Shown here piece after piece: positions 24,507 through 33,058 of a DNA stretch of 45,220 nt. Within the stretch, counting starts at the first letter, position 1. The number at the start of each line of letters is the position of its first letter. A program made the position numbers and the translations under genes. The notes beneath the pieces were generated by a model. That model did not search any database. It saw only the letters and a list, made by a program, of their open reading frames with translations, and was not told where the DNA came from. Origin of the DNA: Metaruminococcus_A sp964607135 (GTDB lineage: Bacteria > Bacillota > Clostridia > Oscillospirales > Ruminococcaceae); NCBI GenBank assembly GCA_964607135.1, contig CAZSIV010000018.1, positions 1-45,220 of the forward strand, written 5' to 3'.

Positions 24507-25745
24507 TCAATAATCCATAACCCTGATTTTCGAAAGGACTTTCAGACCGCTGACTGCGGCGAGCGCCTCGCCGAGTTCTTTTTCAGATACCGGCCCCAAG
24601 ACAAAGCCCAGCTCGTTTGCAGGCATCCCGCTTCTGGCGAGATACTGGACGCATCCAAACCGCTCCATCAAAGCATTTTTGACCGAAGCGGGATCCTCAG
24701 CTTCGCAGCGGAGATAAAATTTGAGCGGCCTCTCTTTAGGATCAGCCACATAATTTTCAGAAGAATCAGACCAGCTCAGGGAAGCGCTGGTCGCAGTCGC
24801 TTTGACGGCATCGATCACATCGGCAACCACGGCGCTCGCAGTCGGCAGCTTTCCCGCGCCCTTTCCGTAAAAAACAACGTCACCCGTCGCATCTCCCCTG
24901 ACGAGGATGCCATTGAATACATCCTCGATGCTCGCAAGCTGGCTGTCCTTCCGGATCAGTGCCGGAGAAACCATGATAAAGAGCTTTCCGCCTTCCAACT
25001 GTTTGGCGCAGCCGATCAGCTTGACGACACCTCCCCAGTTTTCCGCATAGGCGATATCCTCCAAAGTGATCTCGGTGATGCCCTCTGTATAGACAAATTT
25101 GGGATAGACGTGGCGCCCAAACGCCAGAGAAGCGAGGATACAGATTTTCCGGCAGGCATCCAACCCTTCGATGTCGGCAGCCGGATTCCGCTCCGCGTAT
25201 CCCAGCTCCTGCGCAAGCTTTAACGCCTGATCAAACGGCATCTGGTCGTGAATCATCCGGGTGAGGATAAAATTGGTGGTTCCGTTGAGGATTCCGGCAA
25301 TTTCGCCGATATGGTTTGCGGCGAGGCACATATGCATCGGGCGGATGATGGGAATCCCACCGCCGACACTCGCTTCGAAAAAGAAATTGACATTGTTTTC
25401 TTTTGCGATCGACAGGAGTTCCGCACCCTTTTCCGCAACGAGCTCTTTATTGGAAGTAACGGCAGATTTTCCGCTGCAAAGAACGGCTTTTACATAATCA
25501 TACGCCGGATGGAGGCCGCCCATAACCTCCACGACGACTGAAATTTCATCGTCGTTTAAAATTTCATCAAAATTTTTGGTGAACTTATTGGAATAAGGCA
25601 GATCGAAAAAATCCCGCAAATCCAGGATTTTTTTGATTTCGATCTCTTCCCCTGCTTTTCCGGCGATGGAATCGTGATTCATTTGTAACAGCTCCGCGAC
25701 GCCTGATCCCACAACACCGTGGCCCAAAACTGCAATTTTCGCCAT
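24507..25745 (-). CDS. hom: Homoserine dehydrogenase
   Basis: Reduces aspartate semialdehyde to homoserine with NAD(P)H. The 412-residue protein has a Rossmann motif GHGVVGSGV at 8-16. The substrate-domain segment EASVGGGIPIIRPM lies near 127-140 and GILNGTTNFIL follows. NPAADIEGLDA comes next, and a C-terminal ACT domain (about 335-412) is consistent with threonine feedback. It sits 101 nt after the pheB-like gene and directly before thrB. Length is typical of the ACT-containing form. Confidence 0.97.
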   Translation of the reverse strand: MAKIAVLGHGVVGSGVAELLQMNHDSIAGKAGEEIEIKKILDLRDFFDLPYSNKFTKNFDEILNDDEISVVVEVMGGLHPAYDYVKAVLCSGKSAVTSNKELVAEKGAELLSIAKENNVNFFFEASVGGGIPIIRPMHMCLAANHIGEIAGILNGTTNFILTRMIHDQMPFDQALKLAQELGYAERNPAADIEGLDACRKICILASLAFGRHVYPKFVYTEGITEITLEDIAYAENWGGVVKLIGCAKQLEGGKLFIMVSPALIRKDSQLASIEDVFNGILVRGDATGDVVFYGKGAGKLPTASAVVADVIDAVKATATSASLSWSDSSENYVADPKERPLKFYLRCEAEDPASVKNALMERFGCVQYLARSGMPANELGFVLGPVSEKELGEALAAVSGLKVLSKIRVMDY

Positions 25746-25846
25746 AACTTCTGTCTCCTTCTTATTTGGTAATCCTAACTGTGCCTCACTTACAGACAGC
25801 AGCTTTTCCCAACGGTTTAGAGGACGTTAGCCACCTGTCTCAATCG

Positions 25847-26281
25847 TTATAATATTTTTACCTCTACAACGCCTTGAATCCGCTTCAAACTCTCTAAAAG
25901 GCTCTCTTGTCCGCTTCCATGACCAGGGGGCCGGATTGTTACTGATACAACGGCGACAGCATCATTTGGAATATTCTGATTCACTGTCAAGATATTTGCG
26001 CCCCATTCATAAAACCGTGTCAAAAGCGCTGAAAGAATTCCGGGTTTATCCTCCAGGATAAAATGGAACGTCACATTTTCTTTACTCATCCGTTCGCTGT
26101 AGCTGAATATTTTATCCTTGTATTTGTAATAAGCGCTTCTTGAAATTTCAACCATTTTGCAGGCTTCGCTTGAATTTTTGGCAGCTCCTTTGGCAAGCAG
26201 GTTTTTCGCTTCCAATACCTTGGGAAATACATCGGGAAGGACTTCGGAATCCACGACAATATAGCGATCGGATTGGTCCAT
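25847..26281 (-). CDS. ACT domain protein of the PheB/UPF0735 family
   Basis: A 144-residue protein with an N-terminal part containing a short helix-turn-helix-like stretch (SSEACKMVEISRSAYYKYKDKI, region about 37-58) and a C-terminal ACT domain beginning FHFILEDKPGILSALLTRF. Bacillus PheB and related UPF0735 proteins have this layout and are commonly found beside hom or pheA. A GGAGGTGG site lies just upstream of the ATG. As first gene before hom-thrB-lysC it is a plausible amino-acid-responsive regulator of the unit, but no function has been shown here. Confidence 0.85.
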   Translation of the reverse strand: MDQSDRYIVVDSEVLPDVFPKVLEAKNLLAKGAAKNSSEACKMVEISRSAYYKYKDKIFSYSERMSKENVTFHFILEDKPGILSALLTRFYEWGANILTVNQNIPNDAVAVVSVTIRPPGHGSGQESLLESLKRIQGVVEVKIL

Positions 26282-26560
26282 TCAGTCCACCTCCAAGATA
26301 CATATGTACTGTAAACAAATACAAGTTTATCATTTCAGCGCACACAATACAAAAACTGTTTTTTTATATTGTACTGAAAAAAACAGCGAAATAATAGAAA
26401 TAAAGAAATTTATCCTTTGTTTTCTCAAGATATTTCAAGAATTTGCTACGCTCTCTATTTTTTATATAAAAATAATGATTAAATTTATATTAAAAATGCG
26501 AAAATTACAACATATTTTATTATCTGGTTGAAAAAATCTTTTGTTTTCTTTTTCGCATGA
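26282..26560 (-). other. AT-rich intergenic region upstream of the pheB-like gene
   Basis: This very AT-rich stretch separates the his terminator from the pheB-like gene and must hold the promoter of the hom unit. Several weak boxes are possible, for example TTGTAA-17-TAAATT, and none is convincing. One inverted repeat, CTGTTTTTTT and AAAAAAACAG at 26356-26365 and 26377-26386, is followed on the minus strand by TTTTTG and could act as a weak attenuator. I see no T-box, riboswitch or gene in it. Confidence 0.5.
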
Positions 26561-26602
26561 TAAAAAATACGGCTGAATCACAGCAATTTGATTGAGCCGT
26601 AT
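26561..26602 (-). terminator. Terminator of the his operon
   Basis: On the minus strand, ATACGGCT and AGCCGTAT pair across a 20-base loop and run into TTTTTTA, 11 bases past the hisE stop. The loop is long, but the stem and T tract are clear. Confidence 0.85.
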
Positions 26603-26612
26603 CCTTATATAT

Positions 26613-26960
26613 TCAGCTGTTTTTATCCACCTGATGAAACTGCTTCAGATTCCCGATCTTTTGGCGGCGCTGCTCCAGCACCGACTCCACCTCTTCCACT
26701 GAAACTCCCTTTTCCACCATTAAAACCAAAGTGTGGTAAACAAGATCGCAGATTTCCCCAATCAGCTCGTCTTTATTTTCATTTTTTGACGCAATGATCA
26801 TTTCAGCGCACTCTTCCCCGCACTTCTTCAAAATTTTGTCTAACCCCCTGTCAAAAAGATAACAGGTGTATGATCCTTCCGCCGGCTGAGCCTTGCGGTT
26901 TTCGATGACTTCATAAAGTCCATTGATCGTTTTCATATCAATTACCGTGCGATATGGCAT
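26613..26960 (-). CDS. hisE: Phosphoribosyl-ATP pyrophosphatase
   Basis: Hydrolyses phosphoribosyl-ATP to phosphoribosyl-AMP, histidine step 2. The 115-residue helical protein has the MazG-like metal site KKCGEECAEMIIASKN and EICDLVYHTLVLM. Homologues usually start near the internal MKTINGLYEVI (ATG at 26936), which would give 107 residues; neither start has a clear ribosome site. It is separate from hisI here, not fused as in enterics, and is the last gene of the operon, 66 nt after hisI. Confidence 0.95.
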   Translation of the reverse strand: MPYRTVIDMKTINGLYEVIENRKAQPAEGSYTCYLFDRGLDKILKKCGEECAEMIIASKNENKDELIGEICDLVYHTLVLMVEKGVSVEEVESVLEQRRQKIGNLKQFHQVDKNS

Positions 26961-27026
26961 CCATGCAAAAAGAAAACCGTCGTTTCCCCTTCGCGCCTAT
27001 ATCGCTCCTTTCTTTGTATTTTTACG

Positions 27027-27356
27027 CTATTTTTCTTCGCTTCGATAAATTTCGTTAAAAAAGCAGGTGTAATTTCCCGTATGGCAGGCGACACCGGTTT
27101 GACGGACTTCGACTAACAAAGTGTCGGAATCGCAGTCCCCGGTAATTCTCACCACTTTTTGCAGGTTTCCTGAAGTCGCCCCCTTATTCCACAGTTCCTG
27201 CCGCGAGCGGCTGTAAAACCAGGTATATCCTGTTTCCAGCGTTTTTTGAAGACTTTCCCTATTCATATAGGCGAGCATCAGCACCTTGGAATTTGAGCTT
27301 TCAACCACAATTGCGGGAATCAGGTCGCTTTTTACAAAAAATTGATCTAAATTCAA
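27027..27356 (-). CDS. hisI: Phosphoribosyl-AMP cyclohydrolase
   Basis: Opens the purine ring of phosphoribosyl-AMP, histidine step 3. The 109-residue protein has the metal-binding CDSDTLLVEVRQTGVACHTG region near 76-95, with the three conserved cysteines, and SRSRQELWNKGATSGN before it. It is a stand-alone cyclohydrolase without a HisE domain, 13 nt downstream of hisF. Length is normal for this form. Confidence 0.96.
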   Translation of the reverse strand: MNLDQFFVKSDLIPAIVVESSNSKVLMLAYMNRESLQKTLETGYTWFYSRSRQELWNKGATSGNLQKVVRITGDCDSDTLLVEVRQTGVACHTGNYTCFFNEIYRSEEK

Positions 27357-27369
27357 ACAATTCTCCCCC

Positions 27370-28137
27370 TTACCGCGTCACCATTCGGGCCGGGATTCCT
27401 TTTTCCAGCAGATGGCGCTTTACCTGCTCCACCGTGAGCTCCCTGTAGTGGAACAGTGAAGCTGCCAGCGCCGCATCAGCACTCGTTTTCTTGAACACCT
27501 CTGAAAAATGTTCCAGCTTTCCGCAGCCGCCCGATGCAATCACTGGAACGCTTACAACATCCGTCACAGCATCTAAAAGCGGCAGATCAAAGCCGTTTTT
27601 GGTTCCGTCTGTATCCATCGAGGTCAAAAGGATTTCCCCCGCCCCAAGCGAAACCGCCTTTTTTGCCCATTCCACTGCATCGATGCCGGTGTCGATCCTT
27701 CCGCCGTTGATTACAACGTTGAACCCCCCCGCTTCATTTCTCCGCGCATCGATTGCCACAACGACGCACTGGCTGCCGAAAATATCCGCCGCCTCCGCAA
27801 TCAGTTCCGGCCGGTTGACCGCCGAAGAATTGACCGAGACTTTGTCCGCCCCGGCGCGGAGAATTTCGCGGAAATCATCGACTGTGCGGATTCCGCCCCC
27901 GACCGTCAACGGAACAAAAACCTTTTTCGCAGTGCGCGAGACCACCTCGACAATGGTTTTCCGCTTCTCATGGGTGGCTGTAATATCTAAAAATACGATC
28001 TCATCCGCCCCTTGCCGGTCGTACATCGCGGCGCACTCCACCGGGTCGCCGACCTCTTTGATCCCTTCAAAGTTGATCCCTTTTACAACCCGCCCGTCCC
28101 GGACGTCCAGACAGGGAATAATCCGTTTCGCAAGCAT
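27370..28137 (-). CDS. hisF: Imidazole glycerol phosphate synthase, cyclase subunit
   Basis: Uses ammonia from HisH to form imidazole glycerol phosphate and AICAR. From ATG 28137 the product is 255 residues, opening MLAKRIIPCLDVRDGRVVKG with catalytic Asp11. The second catalytic Asp is in VVAIDARR near 130, and phosphate loops lie in TVGGGIRT and IASGGCGK. The longer open frame upstream to 28440 is just hisA sequence in another frame. GGGAGG lies just before the start, which is separated from the hisA stop by 2 bases. Confidence 0.97.
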   Translation of the reverse strand: MLAKRIIPCLDVRDGRVVKGINFEGIKEVGDPVECAAMYDRQGADEIVFLDITATHEKRKTIVEVVSRTAKKVFVPLTVGGGIRTVDDFREILRAGADKVSVNSSAVNRPELIAEAADIFGSQCVVVAIDARRNEAGGFNVVINGGRIDTGIDAVEWAKKAVSLGAGEILLTSMDTDGTKNGFDLPLLDAVTDVVSVPVIASGGCGKLEHFSEVFKKTSADAALAASLFHYRELTVEQVKRHLLEKGIPARMVTR

Positions 28138-28139
28138 GG

Positions 28140-28856
28140 CTATTCCCTCCCCGCGGCAATCGCTTCTGAAAGCCTGAACGCACCGGAATAAAGGGATTTT
28201 CCGCAGATTGCTCCATATAGCTTTAATTCTTTGAGCGCTTTTAAATCCTCTAAAGAGCTGACGCCCCCGCTGGCGACGATATCGCAGCAAACCGCCTGGT
28301 TGATTGCATCGAGCTGGCTGAGGTTTGGCCCGGATAAGGTTCCGTCCTTTGAAATATCGGTAAAAACGATTGTCCTGACGCCCGCCTCTTCCATCTTTTT
28401 TGCCAGGTCGAGATAGTCCATATCGCTGGTGTCGAGCCACCCTTCGGCGGCGACCCTGCCCTCTTTGGCGTCAATCCCGACTACGATCCGGTCACCGTAT
28501 CGTTTCACGGCCTCTATCACCAGGGCGGGGTTTTTAACGGCAGCCGAGCCGAGGATCACACGGGAAATCCCACGGCTCAAATAATATTCGCAGTCTTCGA
28601 GGCGGCGGATTCCCCCGCCCACCTGAACCTTCAAAGAGGTTTGCGAGGCGACTTCTTCGAATATCCGGCCGTTGATCCGCTTTGCCTCTTTGGCTCCGTT
28701 TAAATCCACCATATGCAGAAAAACGGCGCCTTCCTTTTCAAAGCGCTTCGCCGTTTCCAAAGGATTGTCTGCAACCTTGGAAGCTGTGGAATAATCCCCT
28801 TTATAGAGCCGGACACACTGCCCGTTGTAAATATCGATCGCAGGAAAAATAATCAC
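28140..28856 (-). CDS. hisA: ProFAR isomerase (HisA)
   Basis: Isomerises ProFAR to PRFAR, histidine step 4. The 238-residue TIM barrel starts MIIFPAIDIYNGQCVRL with catalytic Asp8. The second catalytic Asp is in FTDISKDGTLSGPN near 129, and phosphate-binding segments are VQVGGGIR and VASGGVSS. It overlaps hisH by 4 nt. Length is normal, and no sign of a HisA/TrpF dual-function fusion is visible. Confidence 0.97.
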   Translation of the reverse strand: MIIFPAIDIYNGQCVRLYKGDYSTASKVADNPLETAKRFEKEGAVFLHMVDLNGAKEAKRINGRIFEEVASQTSLKVQVGGGIRRLEDCEYYLSRGISRVILGSAAVKNPALVIEAVKRYGDRIVVGIDAKEGRVAAEGWLDTSDMDYLDLAKKMEEAGVRTIVFTDISKDGTLSGPNLSQLDAINQAVCCDIVASGGVSSLEDLKALKELKLYGAICGKSLYSGAFRLSEAIAAGRE

Positions 28857-29464
28857 TTGACCAGCCCCCCAAAATTCCGCAGAATCTGCAAACCGATTTC
28901 ACCGCTTTTTTCCGGGTGAAACTGCGCCCCATACACGTTTCCCCGTTCCACAAAGGCCGTAACCATACCGCCATATTCACAGGATGCTGCGGTGAACTCC
29001 GGCTGTGTATAGGCCATATAGCTGTGGACGAAATAAACGCTGTCGCCCGTTTTCAAACCGCCGAGCAGAGCACTTTTTCTAGAAATCTCCAGCTGGTTCC
29101 AGCCAATATGCGGCAGCTTATAGCTTCCTTCCTGCTGAAACCGTATCAGGTCTACCTTTCCGGGGATAAACCCCAGCCCCGGCGTTCTCGAAAACTCGTA
29201 TCCCTCTTCAAAAAGGATCTGCATCCCCAAGCAGATGCCGAAGAGCGGCTTTTTTTCAACCTCTGATTTTAGCAGACCGACAAGGCCGGATTCTTCCAGC
29301 TTGCCCATCGCATCCGGGAACGCCCCTACGCCGGGGAGAATCAGCGCATCCGCATGTTTGATTTCATCCGGATCTGCCGAGATGACGTTCGGCTCTCCCA
29401 GATAGTCCAGAGCATTTTTGACGCTGAACAGGTTTCCTGCCCCATAATCTATAATTGCAATCAA
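28853..29464 (-). CDS. hisH: Imidazole glycerol phosphate synthase, glutaminase subunit
   Basis: Class I glutamine amidotransferase that feeds ammonia to HisF. The 203-residue protein has the catalytic Cys in FGICLGMQILFE near 79 and the His-Glu pair in AQFHPEKSGEIG near 184-195; ILPGVGAFPDAM forms the oxyanion region. It lies 21 nt after hisB and overlaps hisA by 4 nt. All triad residues are in place. Confidence 0.97.
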   Translation of the reverse strand: MIAIIDYGAGNLFSVKNALDYLGEPNVISADPDEIKHADALILPGVGAFPDAMGKLEESGLVGLLKSEVEKKPLFGICLGMQILFEEGYEFSRTPGLGFIPGKVDLIRFQQEGSYKLPHIGWNQLEISRKSALLGGLKTGDSVYFVHSYMAYTQPEFTAASCEYGGMVTAFVERGNVYGAQFHPEKSGEIGLQILRNFGGLVK

Positions 29465-29485
29465 ATCTGAATCTCCTTCTCACAG

Positions 29486-30064
29486 CTATAAAACGCCTTT
29501 GGTTGAGAGCAGCGTTCCTCCATTTAAGGCAGAGGCCTGCTTCAACGCCTGGCCGAGCGCCTTGAAAAGAGCCTCGGTCTTGTGGTGGTCGTTCACGCCG
29601 TACAGCACTCTCGCATGGAGGGTGATTCCGGCATGGAACGCAAAAGCGCGGAAAAATTCCGCAACCATTTGGGTGTCGAACTCCCCCATTCTGTCGGAGG
29701 AAAAAGAAGCGTCAAAAGCCAAAAAGGGACGTCCGCTGACATCCAGGCTGACAAATGCCAGCGCTTCATCCATTGGAACAAACGCGCTTCCGTAGCGGTT
29801 GATCCCCGCTTTGTCCCCGATGCAGGCGGCAAAAGCGTCCCCTAAAACGATTGCGGTGTCCTCGATCGTATGATGAGAATCCACATCCAAGTCACCGACA
29901 GTTTTGACGGTTAGATCAAAACCTCCATGCATGGCAAAAGCTGTCAGCATATGATCTAAAAAACCGATCCCGGTAGAGATTTCGCTTTCCCCTTTTCCCT
30001 CCAAGGTGAGGGAAACAAAAACATCCGTTTCCTTCGTCACACGTTTCGCTTCATTTTTTCTCAT
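29486..30064 (-). CDS. hisB: Imidazoleglycerol-phosphate dehydratase
   Basis: Mn-dependent dehydration of imidazole glycerol phosphate. The 192-residue monofunctional enzyme has two internal metal-site repeats, DHMLTAFAMHGG with DVDSHHTIEDTAIVLG, and FHAGITLHARVLYG with NDHHKTEALFKALG. I start at ATG 30064 with GGAGG seven bases upstream; an in-frame GTG two codons earlier overlaps hisC more. No histidinol-phosphatase domain is fused to it, and no histidinol phosphatase gene occurs in the operon. Confidence 0.96.
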   Translation of the reverse strand: MRKNEAKRVTKETDVFVSLTLEGKGESEISTGIGFLDHMLTAFAMHGGFDLTVKTVGDLDVDSHHTIEDTAIVLGDAFAACIGDKAGINRYGSAFVPMDEALAFVSLDVSGRPFLAFDASFSSDRMGEFDTQMVAEFFRAFAFHAGITLHARVLYGVNDHHKTEALFKALGQALKQASALNGGTLLSTKGVL

Positions 30065-31125
30065 GGGCACACCTCCTGGAGAACTCCTTGAAATTCGCGG
30101 ATCAAACGCTCGTTTTCTTCACGGCTCCCCGCTGTGATGCGGAGATACCCTTCAAAACAGCGAATCGCAACCGAACGGTCGCTCAATTTTTGGGCCAGCG
30201 TTTTCGCCTGCCCCGTTTTCATCATTACAAAGTTTGTAACCGAGGGATAAATCTGCTCCAAAACAGGGTAACGCTTCGCGAGTGCCGAAAGCCGTTCAAA
30301 TAAATCCCTGCGGCTTGCAATCAGGTCGTTTGTCCGCTCCTTTAACAACGCCTGCTCCCGCAGAACGACCGCGCCGATCGCCTGTGTGACGGAATTGACG
30401 TTATAAGGGGACTTGACTGCCCGGAGTGCCTTCGTAATGACGGGATTTGCCACAGCGAATCCAAGGCGAATCCCCGCCATTCCAAGGGCCTTGGAACAGG
30501 TTTTCAAAAGGATCAGGTTGTCATAATTCCCAGCTTCCTGAATCAGGGATTGATCCCAGAAATCCATATATGCTTCGTCAAGGACAACCAGGCAGTTCAC
30601 CGAACGAACCAGCCGCCGCACCTCATCCCTTCCCAGACCGAGCGAGGTGGGATTGCAGGGGTTGGAAAAAAGGAGCATCCCCCCTTCTGTCTGATTTACC
30701 GAGCGGATCACTTCGTCTACATCGATGGTGAGGTCATCCCGCTTAGGGATCAAAACCCTTTCGCATTCGGCGAGCTCACCGTAAAAGCGGTACATCGAAA
30801 AATCCTCAGCAAAAGAGTAACAGGGCTCTCCTTTGAGAGAAAAAGCGGTGACGATAATATTGATCAGCTCGTCCGAACCATTACCTGCTGTCAGCAGTTC
30901 AGGAGAAATTCCGTAAAGGGCAGCGAAAGTACGGCACAATTCCGAAGCATAAGGGTCGGGATACCGATTAAAGGAGATTTCCTTTACAGCTTCCCCGACC
31001 TTCTCAAGAAGAAAATCCGGCAGATTGTAAAAGGATTCATTGGCATCCAAACGGACGTTATAGGCGCCGGAGAGTGGCTCGTAGGGAGTGAGCCCGGAAA
31101 TTTTCCGGTTGAGAGAATACCCCAT
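30061..31125 (-). CDS. hisC: Histidinol-phosphate aminotransferase
   Basis: PLP-dependent transamination of imidazole acetol phosphate with glutamate. The 354-residue fold-type I enzyme has the PLP lysine in KTCSKALGMAGIRLG near 210-224, the SNPCNPTS segment, and the VLDEAYMDFW aspartate motif. The start overlaps the hisD stop in a TAATG arrangement, so the two are translationally coupled. Length and position in the operon fit HisC rather than another aminotransferase. Confidence 0.96.
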   Translation of the reverse strand: MGYSLNRKISGLTPYEPLSGAYNVRLDANESFYNLPDFLLEKVGEAVKEISFNRYPDPYASELCRTFAALYGISPELLTAGNGSDELINIIVTAFSLKGEPCYSFAEDFSMYRFYGELAECERVLIPKRDDLTIDVDEVIRSVNQTEGGMLLFSNPCNPTSLGLGRDEVRRLVRSVNCLVVLDEAYMDFWDQSLIQEAGNYDNLILLKTCSKALGMAGIRLGFAVANPVITKALRAVKSPYNVNSVTQAIGAVVLREQALLKERTNDLIASRRDLFERLSALAKRYPVLEQIYPSVTNFVMMKTGQAKTLAQKLSDRSVAIRCFEGYLRITAGSREENERLIREFQGVLQEVCP

Positions 31126-32426
31126 TAGCTTTTCCCGCCTTCCTCAAACCGCACGGCAATCGAGTTGGCATGCGCGGTGAGCCCCTCTCTGTTTGCGATG
31201 CAGACAATGTCATCCTTCGCTTCGCGGAGCGCATCCTCCGTATAATAAATGAAGCTGGAACGCTTGACAAAGTCCTCAACCGAAAGAGGCGAGAAAAAGC
31301 GGGCTGTCCCACTGGTGGGAAGAACGTGATTCGGCCCGGCGTAATAATCGCCGAGGGGTTCCGGCGCATATTTTCCGAGAAAAACAGAACCGGCGTTGTC
31401 CAGCCGTCCGATATAAGAAAGGGGATTTTCCGCCATTACTTCCAGATGTTCCGGTGCAATCCGGTTCGCAAGCTCCACCGCCTCTTCCATGTTGCCGCAA
31501 ACCATGATTACGCTGTAATTAGCGAGGGATTCCTCGATGATATCCCGGCGGGAAAGGCGGGCGAGCTGGCGCTCGATCTCCCGAACCGTATCCTCCGCGA
31601 TCCGTTCGCTGTCTGTGAGGAGAATCGCCGAAGCGAGGCGGTCGTGCTCCGCCTGCGACATCAGATCGGCCGCCAAAAATTTAGGATCAGCCGTATCATC
31701 TGCAATGACCAGAATCTCGCTCGGCCCAGCGATCATATCAATATCGACTGTTCCATAAAGCAGTTTTTTGGCCGTCGCAACATAAATATTCCCGGGGCCT
31801 ACAATTTTATCGACCTTTGGAACGGTTTCCGTCCCGAATGCGAGAGCCGCCACTGCCTGTGCGCCGCCGAGCAGAAACACACGGTCGACGCCGGCGATTG
31901 CCGCTGCAACCAAAATGTCGGGATTCGCCTTCCCCTCTTTTGTCGGCGGGGTAACCATGATGATCTCTTTTACCCCCGCGATCTTCGCTGGAACAGCATT
32001 CATCAGGACGGACGAAGGATAAGCCGCCGTGCCTCCCGGCACGTAAAGGCCAACCCGCTCCAAGCCCCGTACTCTCTGGCCAAGGATCACCCCGTTGGAA
32101 AGCGGATTGATGAACCCTTGCTGTTTCTGGCGGTTGTGAAAATCCGAGATGTTTTCCATCGCATTGAGCAGCGCATCGACAAACACTGGATCTGCCTCGG
32201 TCAGTGCGTCGTTGATTTCCCCCCGCGGGACTTCCATTGCCGCCGGGACCTTTCCATCGAATTTCAAGGTGTACTCCAAAACAGCTTCGTCGCCTTTTTC
32301 TTTGACATCGGCGATAATCTGGGCAACCGACTCGGTCACCGCTTTACCGACCTCGCCGCTGCGTCGCTCCAGCTGCTTTAAAAATTCAGCTTCGTTTTTT
32401 CCGTTCGTTTTTATAACAGGTATCAT
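31125..32426 (-). CDS. hisD: Histidinol dehydrogenase
   Basis: Zinc enzyme that oxidises histidinol to histidine in the last two steps. The 433-residue protein contains GYVPGGTAAYPS-like GLYVPGGTAAYPSSVLM near 130, VDKIVGPGNIYVATAKK, DMIAGPSEILVIAD, and the metal and catalytic histidines in SQAEHDR, APEHLE and GPNHVLPTSG. Start and stop overlap hisG and hisC by one base each (TAATG). It is complete and of normal length. Confidence 0.98.
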   Translation of the reverse strand: MIPVIKTNGKNEAEFLKQLERRSGEVGKAVTESVAQIIADVKEKGDEAVLEYTLKFDGKVPAAMEVPRGEINDALTEADPVFVDALLNAMENISDFHNRQKQQGFINPLSNGVILGQRVRGLERVGLYVPGGTAAYPSSVLMNAVPAKIAGVKEIIMVTPPTKEGKANPDILVAAAIAGVDRVFLLGGAQAVAALAFGTETVPKVDKIVGPGNIYVATAKKLLYGTVDIDMIAGPSEILVIADDTADPKFLAADLMSQAEHDRLASAILLTDSERIAEDTVREIERQLARLSRRDIIEESLANYSVIMVCGNMEEAVELANRIAPEHLEVMAENPLSYIGRLDNAGSVFLGKYAPEPLGDYYAGPNHVLPTSGTARFFSPLSVEDFVKRSSFIYYTEDALREAKDDIVCIANREGLTAHANSIAVRFEEGGKS

Positions 32427-33058
32427 TAACCTTTCCCCACATTCTCTATTTTTTCAAGGAGCGACTCGATTTCGGTTTTCCGCAGTTTGATACTGGCGGA
32501 ATTCACGATGATCCGTGCAGAAATCTCAGCCACATCCTCAATGATCTGAAGACCGTTTTCTTTTAATGTCGTACCCGTTTCCACAATGTCGACAATCGCA
32601 TCCGAAAGCCCAATCAAAGGGGCGAGTTCAACCGAACCCTCGATTTTGACAATGTCGACGTCCATCCCCTTGGACTCGAAAAAACGGCGGGAAACATTGG
32701 GGTACTTGGTGGCGATTGTTTTCGCACGATAGCCGCCGTAAAGGTCTTCCGCACTTTTTCCGGCTACGGCAAACCTGCATCTTCCAAAACCCAGGTCGGT
32801 CAGTTCGAAGAAAGAACCGCCGTACTCCATAATCGTATCTTTTCCAACGACTCCCATATCGCAGACGCCGTGCTCAACATAGGTGATCACATCGGCCGCT
32901 TTTGCCAGCACCACTTCCAAATTGGCATCCGGAATTTGCAGAATCAACTTTCTGCCTTTGTGGTGCAGCTCGGTGCAGTCGAATCCCAAACGCTCAAAAA
33001 GAGAAACGGTGTCTTTTTCAAGGCGCCCTTTCGTGAGGGCAATCCGGATCGGGTTCAT
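32426..33058 (-). CDS. hisG: ATP phosphoribosyltransferase, short form
   Basis: First committed step of histidine synthesis, joining ATP and PRPP. At 210 residues this is the short HisG form, which lacks the C-terminal regulatory domain and works as a hetero-octamer with HisZ. RIALTKGRLE opens the protein, and the PRPP loop lies in IVDIVETGTTLKENGL near 154-169. It overlaps hisZ upstream by 4 nt, which agrees with a HisG-HisZ complex that carries histidine feedback. Confidence 0.97.
   Translation of the reverse strand: MNPIRIALTKGRLEKDTVSLFERLGFDCTELHHKGRKLILQIPDANLEVVLAKAADVITYVEHGVCDMGVVGKDTIMEYGGSFFELTDLGFGRCRFAVAGKSAEDLYGGYRAKTIATKYPNVSRRFFESKGMDVDIVKIEGSVELAPLIGLSDAIVDIVETGTTLKENGLQIIEDVAEISARIIVNSASIKLRKTEIESLLEKIENVGKG

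Noticed and set aside
28138..28440. N-terminal extension of hisF
   Set aside because: The extra 101 codons are hisA sequence in another frame; HisF starts at the ATG at 28137 with a good ribosome site.
31170..32381. Long plus-strand reading frame of 403 codons
   Set aside because: It is the antisense shadow of hisD, which is unmistakable on the minus strand; its translation shows no recognisable domain.
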